From: Terriglobia bacterium
GTDB lineage: Bacteria; Acidobacteriota; Terriglobia; Terriglobales; Acidobacteriaceae
DNA length: 64,000 nucleotides
Assembly: GCA_020073385.1 (NCBI GenBank)
Contig: JAIQFH010000006.1
Span: 62,001-126,000, forward strand
Direction: 5' to 3'
This document shows, piece by piece, positions 27,228-36,637 of the stretch. Under the pieces are notes generated by a model. The model was not told the origin of the DNA and did not search any database. It saw only the letters and a list, made by a program, of their open reading frames with translations. A program made the translations under genes and the position numbers. The stretch's first letter is position 1. Every line of letters starts with the position of its first letter.

Positions 27228-29579
27228 TCACTGGGCTGCAGTTAGCTGCTTGCCGGAGTACTGAAGAAACTTGTCTGTCTGGTCGGCGGGGTTTACGCCG
27301 ACGCCATGATTTTCTCGAACGAAAACCACGTGGAAGGTGCGATTTTCCAGCATCCCCGGGAACTGTCCCTTTCGGTCGCCAATCGTCAGGGTGTGTGCGG
27401 CATCATTCCAATGAAGCGGAATGGTGGCATAGGCGCCCTTCTCGTAGTTGTAGGTGTCATTCTCGTCTTCGTAGAGGGTGAAGTCGCCGTCGGCGCCCGG
27501 ATAAATCCGCAGCTCAATCGGATCGGCAGGTTTTTCTGTGGACCACTCTTCATCCGGTCCAAGCGGCACGATCGACCCGGCGCGCACGTACAAGGGCAAG
27601 CGCTCGAGGGGAGTGATCGCATTGATCATCCGGCCGCCCTCGATGGTGGCGCCCGTCCAGAAGTCGTACCACTTGGCTTGGGGCAGATAGACAGGTCGAG
27701 TTGTGGACGCGGGCTCAGTCACCGGATTCACCAGAAATGCCGGCCCATACATGAATTGATCGCCGATATTGTCAACGCGGGGATCAGTGCGGAAATCCAT
27801 TACCAGCGGCCGCATCGGCGTATAGCTCTCACTGGTCGTCTTCCACGCCAGCGAATAGATATAAGGCAGCATGCGATAGCGCAGGCGGTCGAAGTTCACG
27901 AGAATGCTTTGCGCATCCGGGCCGTACGACCAAAGCTCGTTCTCGTCGGGATTGCGCGTGCCATGAACGCGCAGAATCGGATTGAAGGTCGCGTACTGGA
28001 ACCAGCGTACGAACAATTCGCGGAACCCAGGATCAGCCGGGCTGCCGAATACGAATCCGCCGATGTCGGTGGTCCAGTATGGAATTCCAGAAACCGCGAA
28101 GTTCAATCCGGCCGGGATCTGGCGGCGGTAGCTGAACCAGTCGGAGTTGATATCGCCCGACCATGCGGTCACGGCATTGCGCTGCGAACCGGCGAACGCG
28201 GACCGAGACAAGATGTAAACGCGCTTCTTGTCCGACGCGCTGCGCTGCCCCTCATAAACTGTTCCTGTATCCAGCAATGGGTAAGCGTTCACGTAACGAT
28301 CGCCACTTCCGGCGGCCAGTTTGTGGTGCAGCAGAATATTTTCTTCCTGCCCTTCCGTTTCCGGTTCGGTGGTATCCATCCACCAGGAGTCAGCGCCGAT
28401 ACTGAACAATCCCTTATTGACAAGATCCCAGTAATATTTGCGCGCGTCGGGACTGGTCGCGTCATACACGGCCATGGCATCGGTGTGATAGGGGGGCTTG
28501 GCATACTTGAACTTGTCGACGAACCATCCCTTGCTGTTCATGTAATCGTAGTTCGTCGAGCCGGGCTCGAAGAACGGCCAAATGGAAATCATCAGGTGGA
28601 AGTTCTCGCTGTGGAGTTGATCGATCATCCCTTTCGGATCGGGATAGTTCTTGTTGAAGACGAACTCTCCCTTGCGATTCCACCAGAACCAGTCCTGCAC
28701 GATGTTGTCGACGGGAATGTGCAGGTCGCGATACTTCTTCGCAACTCCCAGGATCTCGTCCTGCGATTTATAGCGGTTCTTGCATTGCCAGAATCCGTAG
28801 GCCCACTTGCCGAACAGGGGAGCCTGCCCGGTCAGCTCGCGGTAGCCGGCGATGATCTTGTCGAGCTCAGGCCCGTACAGAAAGTAGTAGTCGATAACGT
28901 CGGCAACTTCGGAGCTGATGTACAGATAATTGGCGAAGCGGTTGTTGAACCGGCTGCGCGACATGTTGTTCCAGAAGATCCCGTAGCCTTTGCTGGAGAC
29001 CATCAGCGGGACGGAGATGTTGCTGTTGTCCTGCACGATATCGACCGACTCGCCGCGATAGTTCCATACGCCCGACTGGTGTTGTCCCAGGCCATAGAGT
29101 CCCTCGTGCGAACCGTACACATTGATGAACGATTCGGCGCGGTAGGTGTCTTCGCCGTTCACCTTTTCTGCTCGCATGCTGCGGGAGGCTTCTTGCACCA
29201 GAGGACTCCCGTTCGCTTCGGCATATGCAATCGCGCCGTCTTTACGCGTGACCGTGACCTTCAGCAGAGAAGTCGAGATAGTGACGGCGTCATCTCCCGA
29301 CTGCATGCTCCACTTCGGCGTGGGCCAGCTGTCTTTGATTACCACGAAGTCAGTTCGCTTGGGAAACGTTGCGGTTGGCGAATACAGAACCCGGATGATC
29401 GAGTCCGAACAGACTTGCAGCTTCAACGTCCCAGTTCCCAGAGTGAAGACAATGCCATCGGCTTCCTGCTGAACCTTGCGGACCGGATTCATCGGCGTCC
29501 ACTGGGCGTCGGCGCGGGTCGCTGCCAGAAAGCTGATGCCAATCGCGAACGAGAAGAAAAATTGCAGGGCGCGCTTCAT
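27228..29579 (-). CDS. Exported GH31 glycoside hydrolase, alpha-xylosidase-like
   Basis: A 783-residue family 31 enzyme, a retaining alpha-glycosidase. A signal peptide ends near TRADA. The N-terminal galactose-mutarotase-like beta domain runs to about 230, followed by the (beta/alpha)8 barrel: QDWFWW substrate site, nucleophile Asp402 in DSWWMDTTEPE, and acid/base Asp476 in WSGDINSDW. The WMDTTEPE form resembles the alpha-xylosidase branch that acts on xyloglucan, but alpha-glucosidase activity is not excluded. GGAG lies 11 bases upstream of ATG 29579, and a LacI-type operator lies 33 bp upstream of the start. Confidence 0.9.
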   Translation of the reverse strand: MKRALQFFFSFAIGISFLAATRADAQWTPMNPVRKVQQEADGIVFTLGTGTLKLQVCSDSIIRVLYSPTATFPKRTDFVVIKDSWPTPKWSMQSGDDAVTISTSLLKVTVTRKDGAIAYAEANGSPLVQEASRSMRAEKVNGEDTYRAESFINVYGSHEGLYGLGQHQSGVWNYRGESVDIVQDNSNISVPLMVSSKGYGIFWNNMSRSRFNNRFANYLYISSEVADVIDYYFLYGPELDKIIAGYRELTGQAPLFGKWAYGFWQCKNRYKSQDEILGVAKKYRDLHIPVDNIVQDWFWWNRKGEFVFNKNYPDPKGMIDQLHSENFHLMISIWPFFEPGSTNYDYMNSKGWFVDKFKYAKPPYHTDAMAVYDATSPDARKYYWDLVNKGLFSIGADSWWMDTTEPETEGQEENILLHHKLAAGSGDRYVNAYPLLDTGTVYEGQRSASDKKRVYILSRSAFAGSQRNAVTAWSGDINSDWFSYRRQIPAGLNFAVSGIPYWTTDIGGFVFGSPADPGFRELFVRWFQYATFNPILRVHGTRNPDENELWSYGPDAQSILVNFDRLRYRMLPYIYSLAWKTTSESYTPMRPLVMDFRTDPRVDNIGDQFMYGPAFLVNPVTEPASTTRPVYLPQAKWYDFWTGATIEGGRMINAITPLERLPLYVRAGSIVPLGPDEEWSTEKPADPIELRIYPGADGDFTLYEDENDTYNYEKGAYATIPLHWNDAAHTLTIGDRKGQFPGMLENRTFHVVFVRENHGVGVNPADQTDKFLQYSGKQLTAAQ

Positions 29580-29611
29580 TCGAGTTCATCTCCCAAACTG
29601 GCTAAAATCGC

Positions 29612-29625
29612 CGTAAACGTTTACG
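29612..29625. promoter_or_regulatory. LacI-family-type operator CGTAAACGTTTACG
   Basis: A perfect 14-bp palindrome with the central TAAACGTTTA core typical of LacI/GalR-family operators, 33 bp upstream of the GH31 start codon. It suggests sugar-responsive repression of the glycosidase by a regulator encoded outside this window. Confidence 0.6.
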
Positions 29626-29856
29626 CAAATGTAACCGCGCAGGATAGCACGGCAGTGCTTATGCGAGTGTGATTTCAGGCGGGGGCGGCTAGCGTCATTC
29701 CCAAAAATGGTGCAAAATTCACAGCCTGTTAACCGCAGGCTGGATCAAACCGTTTATGCTTAGCCGTTGGCGATCCGATCCCAGAATTGGCAGAGTAACG
29801 GCGATGGTCCCACACGAGCACCGCGTCGCCCGCGTTCTCGCCCGGCGGATATATCC

Positions 29857-30579
29857 ATGAGTACAGCAGTCAAGAGCCCGAATCCTGAACCGGCGCATCA
29901 TTACATCGTGCGCCGCACCATCGAAGCCTGCAACATGGCCAAAGAAGCGGCGGGCGCGGCGGCTGAAGGCATCGCTACCGGATCGAGTGCGCTGCTCAAT
30001 TCTCTGCGCCAGCGCGAGCGCGAACTCGACACGCTCGATCTGGAGATCGACAACGGGGTGACCAGCGCCATCACGGAAGTGGGACCCGCCGAAGCGCGGG
30101 AGCTTCTCGCCTGCATGAAGTTCATGATCGGTCTGGAACGCATTGGCGATCTTCTGCTTAGTTTCGCCAACAGCGCTCAGTCGGTGAGCGGGCGGATTGA
30201 CCCGGAAGATACCCGCGATCTGACGCAGATGGCGACCGTGCTCGAGAAGATGCTGACCGATTGCGGTGACGCGTTCTCCCAGCGCGATGTCAATAAGGCG
30301 GTGGAAGTGCTGCGCGCCGACGCGGAGATGGACCGTCTGCGGAACCTCATTTTCCTGCGCCACATCGAGAATCCGGAGAATGTCCACCGGCAAGCGAGTC
30401 TGCAGGTGATTTTTATGACACAGTCGCTGGAGCGCGCTGGAGACCACGCTAAGAACCTCGCCGAAGAAGTCTGCCACTTCGTCAGCGGCCGGCCAGTCCG
30501 CCACGTGCTGATTGCATACGACAAGCCCGTCGAGCAGATGTTCATTGACTATTTAAGACGACGCGAGCACAAGGGATAG
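29857..30579 (+). CDS. PhoU-domain protein
   Basis: A 240-residue cytoplasmic protein made of two PhoU-type three-helix repeats. Seen are ERIGDLLLSFANSAQ in the first half and SLERAGDHAKNLAEEVCHF in the second, the paired E/DxxxD metal-binding motifs of PhoU. PhoU links the Pst phosphate transporter to PhoR control of phosphate genes. No pst genes or phoB/phoR are adjacent, so the partner is unclear. I placed the start at ATG 29857, where the family homology begins; an in-frame start at 29767 gives 30 unlike residues. Confidence 0.85.
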   Translation: MSTAVKSPNPEPAHHYIVRRTIEACNMAKEAAGAAAEGIATGSSALLNSLRQRERELDTLDLEIDNGVTSAITEVGPAEARELLACMKFMIGLERIGDLLLSFANSAQSVSGRIDPEDTRDLTQMATVLEKMLTDCGDAFSQRDVNKAVEVLRADAEMDRLRNLIFLRHIENPENVHRQASLQVIFMTQSLERAGDHAKNLAEEVCHFVSGRPVRHVLIAYDKPVEQMFIDYLRRREHKG

Positions 30580-30689
30580 TTTCTTCCGCAGTTTTCTCAA
30601 CTGACGATACCGTTTCCCCTCTTGTAAATCGTGCGCGAGTGCGTAACCTTGTTCTCTGCTTTGCTGAGGAAAGCGCGAGGCGATCCCCT

Positions 30690-31286
30690 ATGAGATATGA
30701 ATTTCTGGTTGAGACATACGCAACCGAACGGATCAAAGTTGTAAGTGTGTGGAGCGAGTTCACGGATCAGGATCTTGTTGTCCGGCCGAGAAGTGGCGAC
30801 CCGCGGGGACGCAGCGTGTTAGAGCAAATGGTGCATCAGTGCGTGAGTGAAGATTTGTGGTTTCGGAACATGCTGGGGATTGATGTGGGCGCGCCTCCAT
30901 TGCCGAAGCAGGAGACGCGGACGGATTTCATCGAGCGATATGTCGACGACAGCGGGAAACGGCTGGCGGCGCTGCAAGAGAAAGATGAACGATGGTGGGA
31001 AGACGAGGTCAAGTTTTTTGACGTGGGGCGCTCGCGAGCCTGGGTCATGGTGCGGAGGGTTGCGCATACATCTCACCATCGCGGACAGTTGATGGCGATG
31101 CTACGTATGCTGGGCCGCGAGATTCATAGCAACTATGGTCCCACCGCGGATACCGGCGGGTTGATGGCTAATCATGCGCCGACGATTTATGCGTACGGAA
31201 GCTTGGAGGAGTTGTTGAATGGCGGTCCTGCGGCGAAGTTACCGGGTGGTGGTGGGAAGGCGGTGACGGAGCGGCCGGGGCGATGA
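30690..31286 (+). CDS. DinB-family protein
   Basis: A 198-residue DinB-like four-helix protein, the second in this window but distinct in sequence. Here all three expected metal-ligand histidines appear: one in LEQMVHQCV and two in HTSHHRGQLMAML. The C-terminal LGREIHSNYGPTADTGG tail is common in the family. The last 20 or so residues are Gly/Pro-rich and may be outside the fold. GAGG lies about 10 bases before ATG 30690; an in-frame start at 30639 is less likely. The enzymatic role is unknown. Confidence 0.83.
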   Translation: MRYEFLVETYATERIKVVSVWSEFTDQDLVVRPRSGDPRGRSVLEQMVHQCVSEDLWFRNMLGIDVGAPPLPKQETRTDFIERYVDDSGKRLAALQEKDERWWEDEVKFFDVGRSRAWVMVRRVAHTSHHRGQLMAMLRMLGREIHSNYGPTADTGGLMANHAPTIYAYGSLEELLNGGPAAKLPGGGGKAVTERPGR

Positions 31287-31360
31287 AGGGACGGTTGTTT
31301 GAGCGTGTCCATCGTGGGCGGCGCCGTCGCCGCATAAAGCCTCGCCTCGCTGCGCTTGGC

Positions 31361-31384
31361 GGGACAGCCGATGGCGGCTGTCCC
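31361..31384. repeat. Hairpin, copy C of the GGACGGAC family
   Basis: Arms GGGACAGCCG and CGGCTGTCCC around ATGG, between the convergent ends of the DinB and sucA genes. Relative to copy A the arm sequence has changed on both sides, so pairing is kept. Confidence 0.7.
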
Positions 31385-31403
31385 CGCATGGACTTGGCTC
31401 TTA

Positions 31404-33899
31404 CTATTTGATCGTGAAGGCCAGCGTGAGCAGCGTCTTTTGTTCTACTTCGTGCGCCTTCGCGCTGCCAGTTGCCGGGCTCGCACCGGAACTGCGCTTT
31501 ACTGTCAGGACTGCACGCTCGCCGCAGATGCGTTTCAGGCGCGGCAGCATGTTAAACATGGCTCCCATGTTCGCCGGCTCTTCCTGCACCCAGACGATGT
31601 CGGCGTTCTTGCCGTGGCGGTCGAACTCCGCAACCACTTCCTGTTCGGGGAATGGGTAAAGCTGTTCGAGAAAAACGATCGCCGTACTCGTGTCCTTTCT
31701 TTTTTTCCGTTCGGCCTGAAGTTCGTGGCCGATCTTGCCGGTGCAGAGCAGGATGCGTTCAGCTTCTCCAATGGTCGAGTCGGGAATGACGTTCAGAAAA
31801 TTCTTGTGCGTGAAATCCTCAATCGGAGAACTTGCGTCGGGGTGCCGCAGCATGCTCTTTGGCGTGAACACGATGAGCGGTTTGCGCCAGTGACGCAGCG
31901 CCTGCCGGCGCAAGAGATGGAAATACTGCGCCGCGTTCGAGGGCTGGGCGATCTGGATGTTATGCTTCGCCGCCAACTGGATGAAGCGCTCGATTCGTGC
32001 GCTTGAGTGCTCAGGCCCCTGGCCTTCGTAGCCGTGCGGCAGCAGCATCACCAGGCCAGACAAGAGATTCCACTTCGCTTCTCCAGCGCTGATGAACTGA
32101 TCAATGATCGCTTGCGCGACGTTGACGAAGTCTCCGAACTGGGCTTCCCAAAGAACCAGAGACTCAGGATAGTCGCGGCTGTATCCGTATTCGAAGCCGA
32201 GAACGCCTGCCTCGGAAAGCGTCGAGTTGTAAATTTCGCAGCGAGCCTGATCGGCAGCGATGTTTTCCAAAGGAACGTACTCGTTTTCGTTTTCGATGTC
32301 GATCAGCACCGAGTGACGCTGGTTGAAGGTGCCGCGGCGGGAATCCTGTCCTGACATGCGCACGTGGGTGCCGGTTTTTACCAGGCTCGCGAAAGCCAGA
32401 GCTTCGGCCATGCCGTAGTCGACCGGGCGCTTGCCCACTCCCATCTCGGCGCGCTGCTCGAGCAACTTCTTCACCTTCGGGTGAATGTGAAAGCTTTCTG
32501 GATGCGTAGTAAGGCGAGTGGTCAGTTCCGCCAATTCTTCGGACGGGAGTCCAGTCTCGACTTCGAACTCGTCGCGATGGAGACCCCCAAAGTACTTCCC
32601 CCAATACTTCGGGAGTTCGCGCAGAAGCGGCTTGTGCTTGATGCTGCCGGCTTTCTTCTGCGCTGCCTCAAACTCGGCGCGGATGGCGTCGGCTTTCACC
32701 TGCGCCTCGGTCTCGCCGATATCATCCGCGTAAATCTGCCAGAGTGGCGGGTGATCTTTGATCTTTTTGTAAAGCAAGGGTTGGGTGATGGTGGGATCGT
32801 CCACCTCACTGTGACCATGCCGGCGGTAGCCGATGAGATCAATCACAACGTCGGTGCCGAATTGATAGCGGTATTCGGTCGCCATGCGGGCGACGCGGAC
32901 GACGGCATCGACATCCTCGGCGTTGACATGGAAGATCGGGATCGACTGGCGCCGCGCGATGCAAGCGGCGAAGCGCGTGGAGTGCTCTTCGGTGTAACTG
33001 GTGGTGAAGCCGAGAAGATTGTTGACCACGACGTGAATCGTGCCGCCCACGGTGTATCCCGGAAGGTCGGCATAGTTCATGGTCTCGGCGAGAACTCCCT
33101 GGCCGGCAAAGGCGGCGTCGCCGTGAACCAGCAGCGGAAGGTATTTCTCGCGTCCGCCTTCCCCAGTGCGATCCTGCTTGGCGCGCGTGCGGCCAACCGT
33201 CACGGGGTCGACGGCTTCCAGGTGGCTCGGATTGGATACCAGATGAATGTGAACCTTGCCGCCGCTTCGGGTGACGTATTCGCCCGTGGCTCCCATGTGG
33301 TACTTCACATCTCCGGAGCCGAGGACACTACGCGGGTCGACATCCTCAAATCCAGCGAAGATTTCTTGCGGCGGACGCTTGGCAACGTGCGCAATCACGT
33401 TGAGCCGGCCGCGGTGGCTCATACCCATGACCAACTCGACCGCGCCCAGGCCTGAGGCAGAATCCAGAACTTCATCGACTAACGGAATGAGGGCCGTGGT
33501 TCCTTCGAGCGAGAAGCGCTTGCTGCCAAGATAGCGCTGCTGCATCACCTGCTCGAAGATGTCGGCGCGGATGAGCAAATCGAGAATGCGGGCTTGATCC
33601 TCAGCGGGCGGTTCGGATTCCATGCGCTCGTAAATCCATTGCCGTCGCTCGGGAGAGTAGATATGGTTGATTTCAACCCCGATGGTGCTGGAATAGATAG
33701 CGCGTGCCTCGCGGGCGTACTCGCCTTCGCGCTCGAGTTCAGGCGTGGGGCGTGGGCGGAGAAAGCCGAGAGGATCCAGGTCGCCTTCGAGGTATCCCCA
33801 CTGGCGATAGGCATTGAAAACGCGTTCGCGTTCGGGGTCGGAGCCATTGGTCGCGGCGCGATCAACGACCGCGCCGGAAGTCTTGGATTTCGGGGTCAT
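31404..33899 (-). CDS. sucA: 2-oxoglutarate dehydrogenase E1
   Basis: An 831-residue thiamine-diphosphate enzyme of the TCA cycle that decarboxylates 2-oxoglutarate for transfer to E2. Landmarks seen: AYRQWGYLEGDLDPLG near the N-terminus, HIYSPERRQWIYERME, GMSHRGRLNVIAHVAKRP, GDVKYHMGATGEY, VHGDAAFAGQG, and the C-terminal RRGTFNQRHSVL and LLPHGYEGQGPEHSSARIERF. The protein is about 100 residues shorter than E. coli SucA, mostly at the N-terminus, and carries no fused E2 domain. The start is taken at ATG 33899; a frame open to 34001 has weak family character. It is monocistronic here: sucB is not in the window and may be elsewhere. Confidence 0.94.
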   Translation of the reverse strand: MTPKSKTSGAVVDRAATNGSDPERERVFNAYRQWGYLEGDLDPLGFLRPRPTPELEREGEYAREARAIYSSTIGVEINHIYSPERRQWIYERMESEPPAEDQARILDLLIRADIFEQVMQQRYLGSKRFSLEGTTALIPLVDEVLDSASGLGAVELVMGMSHRGRLNVIAHVAKRPPQEIFAGFEDVDPRSVLGSGDVKYHMGATGEYVTRSGGKVHIHLVSNPSHLEAVDPVTVGRTRAKQDRTGEGGREKYLPLLVHGDAAFAGQGVLAETMNYADLPGYTVGGTIHVVVNNLLGFTTSYTEEHSTRFAACIARRQSIPIFHVNAEDVDAVVRVARMATEYRYQFGTDVVIDLIGYRRHGHSEVDDPTITQPLLYKKIKDHPPLWQIYADDIGETEAQVKADAIRAEFEAAQKKAGSIKHKPLLRELPKYWGKYFGGLHRDEFEVETGLPSEELAELTTRLTTHPESFHIHPKVKKLLEQRAEMGVGKRPVDYGMAEALAFASLVKTGTHVRMSGQDSRRGTFNQRHSVLIDIENENEYVPLENIAADQARCEIYNSTLSEAGVLGFEYGYSRDYPESLVLWEAQFGDFVNVAQAIIDQFISAGEAKWNLLSGLVMLLPHGYEGQGPEHSSARIERFIQLAAKHNIQIAQPSNAAQYFHLLRRQALRHWRKPLIVFTPKSMLRHPDASSPIEDFTHKNFLNVIPDSTIGEAERILLCTGKIGHELQAERKKRKDTSTAIVFLEQLYPFPEQEVVAEFDRHGKNADIVWVQEEPANMGAMFNMLPRLKRICGERAVLTVKRSSGASPATGSAKAHEVEQKTLLTLAFTIK

Positions 33900-34075
33900 A
33901 AGAGTGCCGGTTCTAGGATAAAGGATGCGGGCGAAACCCAAAAGCTTCAATGCGGAGAACGTGCAGAGAGTAAAGTCAAAGGCCCCAATCCTCGCGCGCA
34001 AAATCCGCGAGAAACACGATTAAACAACTTCCACAAGAAGCCGGTCGAAACTAGGCTCGGGGTCAGGGAACTGGA

Positions 34076-34897
34076 ATGACCGAAAAAGTAACCGAAAAGA
34101 GAATTGGTATCCCGGCCCTGGTGGGCATCCCGTTTGACGGGCAGTCCTCGTATCTGCGAGGTGCGGGAGATGCTCCGCCCAAAATTCGCGAGGCGATGCG
34201 CTGCGATGCCTCCAATGAGTGGACTGAACTGGGCGTAGACCTTGGGGCGGCGGACACTTTTGACGACGCGGGCGATCTTGCATTCTCGGAGGAAGACGCA
34301 TTCGAGGTCATCGAGTCAGGCATCGGCAAGTTGCTCGCTGAGGGGCGCAGGCCCGTCTCACTGGGTGGCGATCATTCGATTACTTATCCCATCGTGAAGG
34401 CATTCGCGCGGAAGTATCCGGATCTGACCATTTTCCACTTTGACGCCCATCCGGACTTGTATGACGAGTTCGAAGGGAACCGGCTGTCTCATGCTTGCCC
34501 GTTTGCGCGGATCATGGAGTCGGAGCTGGCAAAACGGCTGGTGCAGGTTGGGATTCGCGCCATGAATGGTCATCAGCGGGAGCAGGCTAAGAGATTCGGA
34601 GTCGAGGTCGTCGAGATGCGAGGGCTTCCGGCTTGCGAGAAATTGAAGGCCGCCGGGCCGATCTACATCTCGTTCGATATAGACGCGCTGGATCCGGCGT
34701 TTGCGCCGGGGGTATCGCATCGCGAGCCCGGCGGAATGTCGGTGCGCGAGGCGATTGCTCACGTGCACGCGATTGAGGGAGAAATCGTCGGCGCCGATGT
34801 CGTCGAGTACAATCCAGCTCGCGATCTGGACGGGGTCACCGCGACGGTGGCGGCGAAGATCGTAAAGGAAATTCTGGGGGAGATGATTACGAAGTAA
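34076..34897 (+). CDS. Agmatinase/arginase-family ureohydrolase
   Basis: A 273-residue binuclear manganese ureohydrolase. Metal-binding motifs are complete: GGDHS, FHFDAHPD and SFDIDALDPAFAPG. Length and FDGQSSYLRGAGDAPPKIREAM at the N-terminus fit the agmatinase (SpeB) branch, which makes putrescine and urea, but arginase, guanidinobutyrase or formiminoglutamase cannot be excluded from sequence. AGGGAA lies upstream of ATG 34076. A polyamine link is weakly supported by the spermidine-synthase-like gene at 23864. Confidence 0.88.
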   Translation: MTEKVTEKRIGIPALVGIPFDGQSSYLRGAGDAPPKIREAMRCDASNEWTELGVDLGAADTFDDAGDLAFSEEDAFEVIESGIGKLLAEGRRPVSLGGDHSITYPIVKAFARKYPDLTIFHFDAHPDLYDEFEGNRLSHACPFARIMESELAKRLVQVGIRAMNGHQREQAKRFGVEVVEMRGLPACEKLKAAGPIYISFDIDALDPAFAPGVSHREPGGMSVREAIAHVHAIEGEIVGADVVEYNPARDLDGVTATVAAKIVKEILGEMITK

Positions 34898-34912
34898 AGC
34901 TATGGCTTTTGT

Positions 34913-34933
34913 GGACAGCCGCATCGGCTGTCC
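34913..34933. repeat. Hairpin, copy D of the GGACGGAC family
   Basis: Arms GGACAGCCG and CGGCTGTCC around CAT, 16 bp past the agmatinase-family stop. The loop is one base shorter than in other copies and the trailing CCTACAC is absent, so this is the most diverged copy. Confidence 0.6.
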
Positions 34934-35062
34934 GTCGAGCGAAGCTCGAACCGTGTGCCAAGAAGAGCCTCGAGATGGTCGACTTTTGGGCTATCCACGC
35001 GAGCCTCGGCAAGGGTTTCAGATCACGGAGAAAATCGATTTTCGGGAGTACAATGCCCCGTC

Positions 35063-36589
35063 ATGAAATTCCTGAAACTGGCGACGGTGTGCGCGTCTGC
35101 CGCGCTGGCAGCAGGATGCGGCGGAGGAGGGATGGGGCCCAACGGGGGAGGGGGCGGTGGAGACACGAACCCCATGCCGGCCTCAGTCACTATCTCTGCC
35201 GCGAAGACCGGTGCGTTCAGCGTGGCGATGTCAACATCGTTTCAGCCCGCCGATTGGGACTACCAGTTCTTCACTCTAAACCCGACCGCGACCATGACGC
35301 TCGGACAGTTGGGTCCACATCACGTGCGGCTCCAGGGAATTGTCCATGGCGTGCCTCAAGGCTCTGAGGGAACTCCCTCAACCACTTGGGACTTCTCCAC
35401 GCTGGACGCGATCACGCAGCCGGTACTCGGCGTGGGCGATCACAGTCCGGAGTTTCAGATCGCGAAAGCTCCGGCGTTCATGTATGAGAGTGACAACAGC
35501 GGCAACGCATTTACGGATCTGACCTTCGCGCAGTTTGCCGGGTACACGCAGAACCTGGTGCGGTACTACAACACGGGCGGATTCGTAGACGGAAGCACTG
35601 CTTACGTGTCACCCTCCTGGCCCAATGACAAGATCACGTGGTGGGGCGTCTATAACGAGCCGGACATCAATAACGGCCTGACGCCGCAACAATACACGGA
35701 CATGTACAACACCGCAGTTCCGGCAATGCAGGTGATCGATCCGACGATCAAGTTTGCGGCCGTAGAGTTGGCGGACTTTTATGGGCAAGAACAGGCCTGG
35801 ATTCCAACTTTCGTCAGCGGCGTGACAGCGCAAGTCGATGTGCTAGCCACGCATTTCTATTCCAGCTGCAATCAGAAGGACACGGACGCAACCGTGTTGG
35901 CCACGATTCCGGGATTCGTGACCGATGTGCAGGCGATCTCCGGACAGATGGCCGCCAATCCAGCGCTAGTCAACGTCCCGGTGTGGGTGACCGAGAATAA
36001 CGTCAACGCCGACTATTCCAACAACGGGATGAGCAACTGCAATCCTAACCAGGTTTTTGTTGATGACTTGCGAGGCTCGAGCCCGTTTTTCGCGGCGTGG
36101 CGGCCATATGCTTTTTCGCAACTGGGGAAAGCAGGGGCGCAGGCTCTCTACCACTGGGATTTTGGCGCTGACAAGCAGTACGGCGAAGTCGACTACAACA
36201 CCGGCGCGCTGCAACTAAGCTACTGGGTCGACTACTGGCTTGGGCAAGCATTTCCCCCATCGGCGGGATCACAGGTCCTCCAGTTCACGGCGTCTGACAA
36301 TGCGGAATTGGAAACCTTACCGGTAGTGAACAGTGACGGCAGCGTGGTGGTGATGGTCGCAAACCATGCGGTAAACACTCCAGCGACCGACAACAACGGA
36401 CCCGGCGTTCCATTCAGTGTGACAGTCGATGTGTCAGCCCTCGGCAGCTTTTCCAGCGCAGGTCTGTTGGTGATGGACAAAGACACCAGCGAGGCGAATG
36501 GCCCCGCGGAAACGACGGTGACACCGGCGGCGAAGATGACGATAGACCTGAACGGGTATTCGGTCGGCATTCTGACCTTGAAGCCCTGA
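35063..36589 (+). CDS. Lipoprotein glycoside hydrolase, clan GH-A-like
   Basis: A 508-residue exported lipoprotein: the lipobox LAAGC is followed by a Gly-rich linker (about 19-35) that would hold the enzyme off the membrane. The body looks like a TIM-barrel glycosidase of clan GH-A, with acid/base Glu199 in WWGVYNEPD and nucleophile Glu311 in VWVTENN. A beta-sandwich follows from about 410. The pattern is closest to GH39-type beta-xylosidases, but the family cannot be fixed without a search. The start ATG 35063 directly opens the signal peptide. It lies next to an RND pump but on its own spacing of 48 bp. Confidence 0.72.
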   Translation: MKFLKLATVCASAALAAGCGGGGMGPNGGGGGGDTNPMPASVTISAAKTGAFSVAMSTSFQPADWDYQFFTLNPTATMTLGQLGPHHVRLQGIVHGVPQGSEGTPSTTWDFSTLDAITQPVLGVGDHSPEFQIAKAPAFMYESDNSGNAFTDLTFAQFAGYTQNLVRYYNTGGFVDGSTAYVSPSWPNDKITWWGVYNEPDINNGLTPQQYTDMYNTAVPAMQVIDPTIKFAAVELADFYGQEQAWIPTFVSGVTAQVDVLATHFYSSCNQKDTDATVLATIPGFVTDVQAISGQMAANPALVNVPVWVTENNVNADYSNNGMSNCNPNQVFVDDLRGSSPFFAAWRPYAFSQLGKAGAQALYHWDFGADKQYGEVDYNTGALQLSYWVDYWLGQAFPPSAGSQVLQFTASDNAELETLPVVNSDGSVVVMVANHAVNTPATDNNGPGVPFSVTVDVSALGSFSSAGLLVMDKDTSEANGPAETTVTPAAKMTIDLNGYSVGILTLKP

Positions 36590-36637
36590 GGGAGATTAGG
36601 CTCGCATATCGCGAGAGATGCAGAAACGGTATCAGCT

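Noticed and set aside
27306-29672. A 788-codon open frame opposite the GH31 gene
   Set aside because: It is antisense to a gene with full family motifs; the translation has no recognisable domain and its length follows from high GC and codon bias on the other strand.
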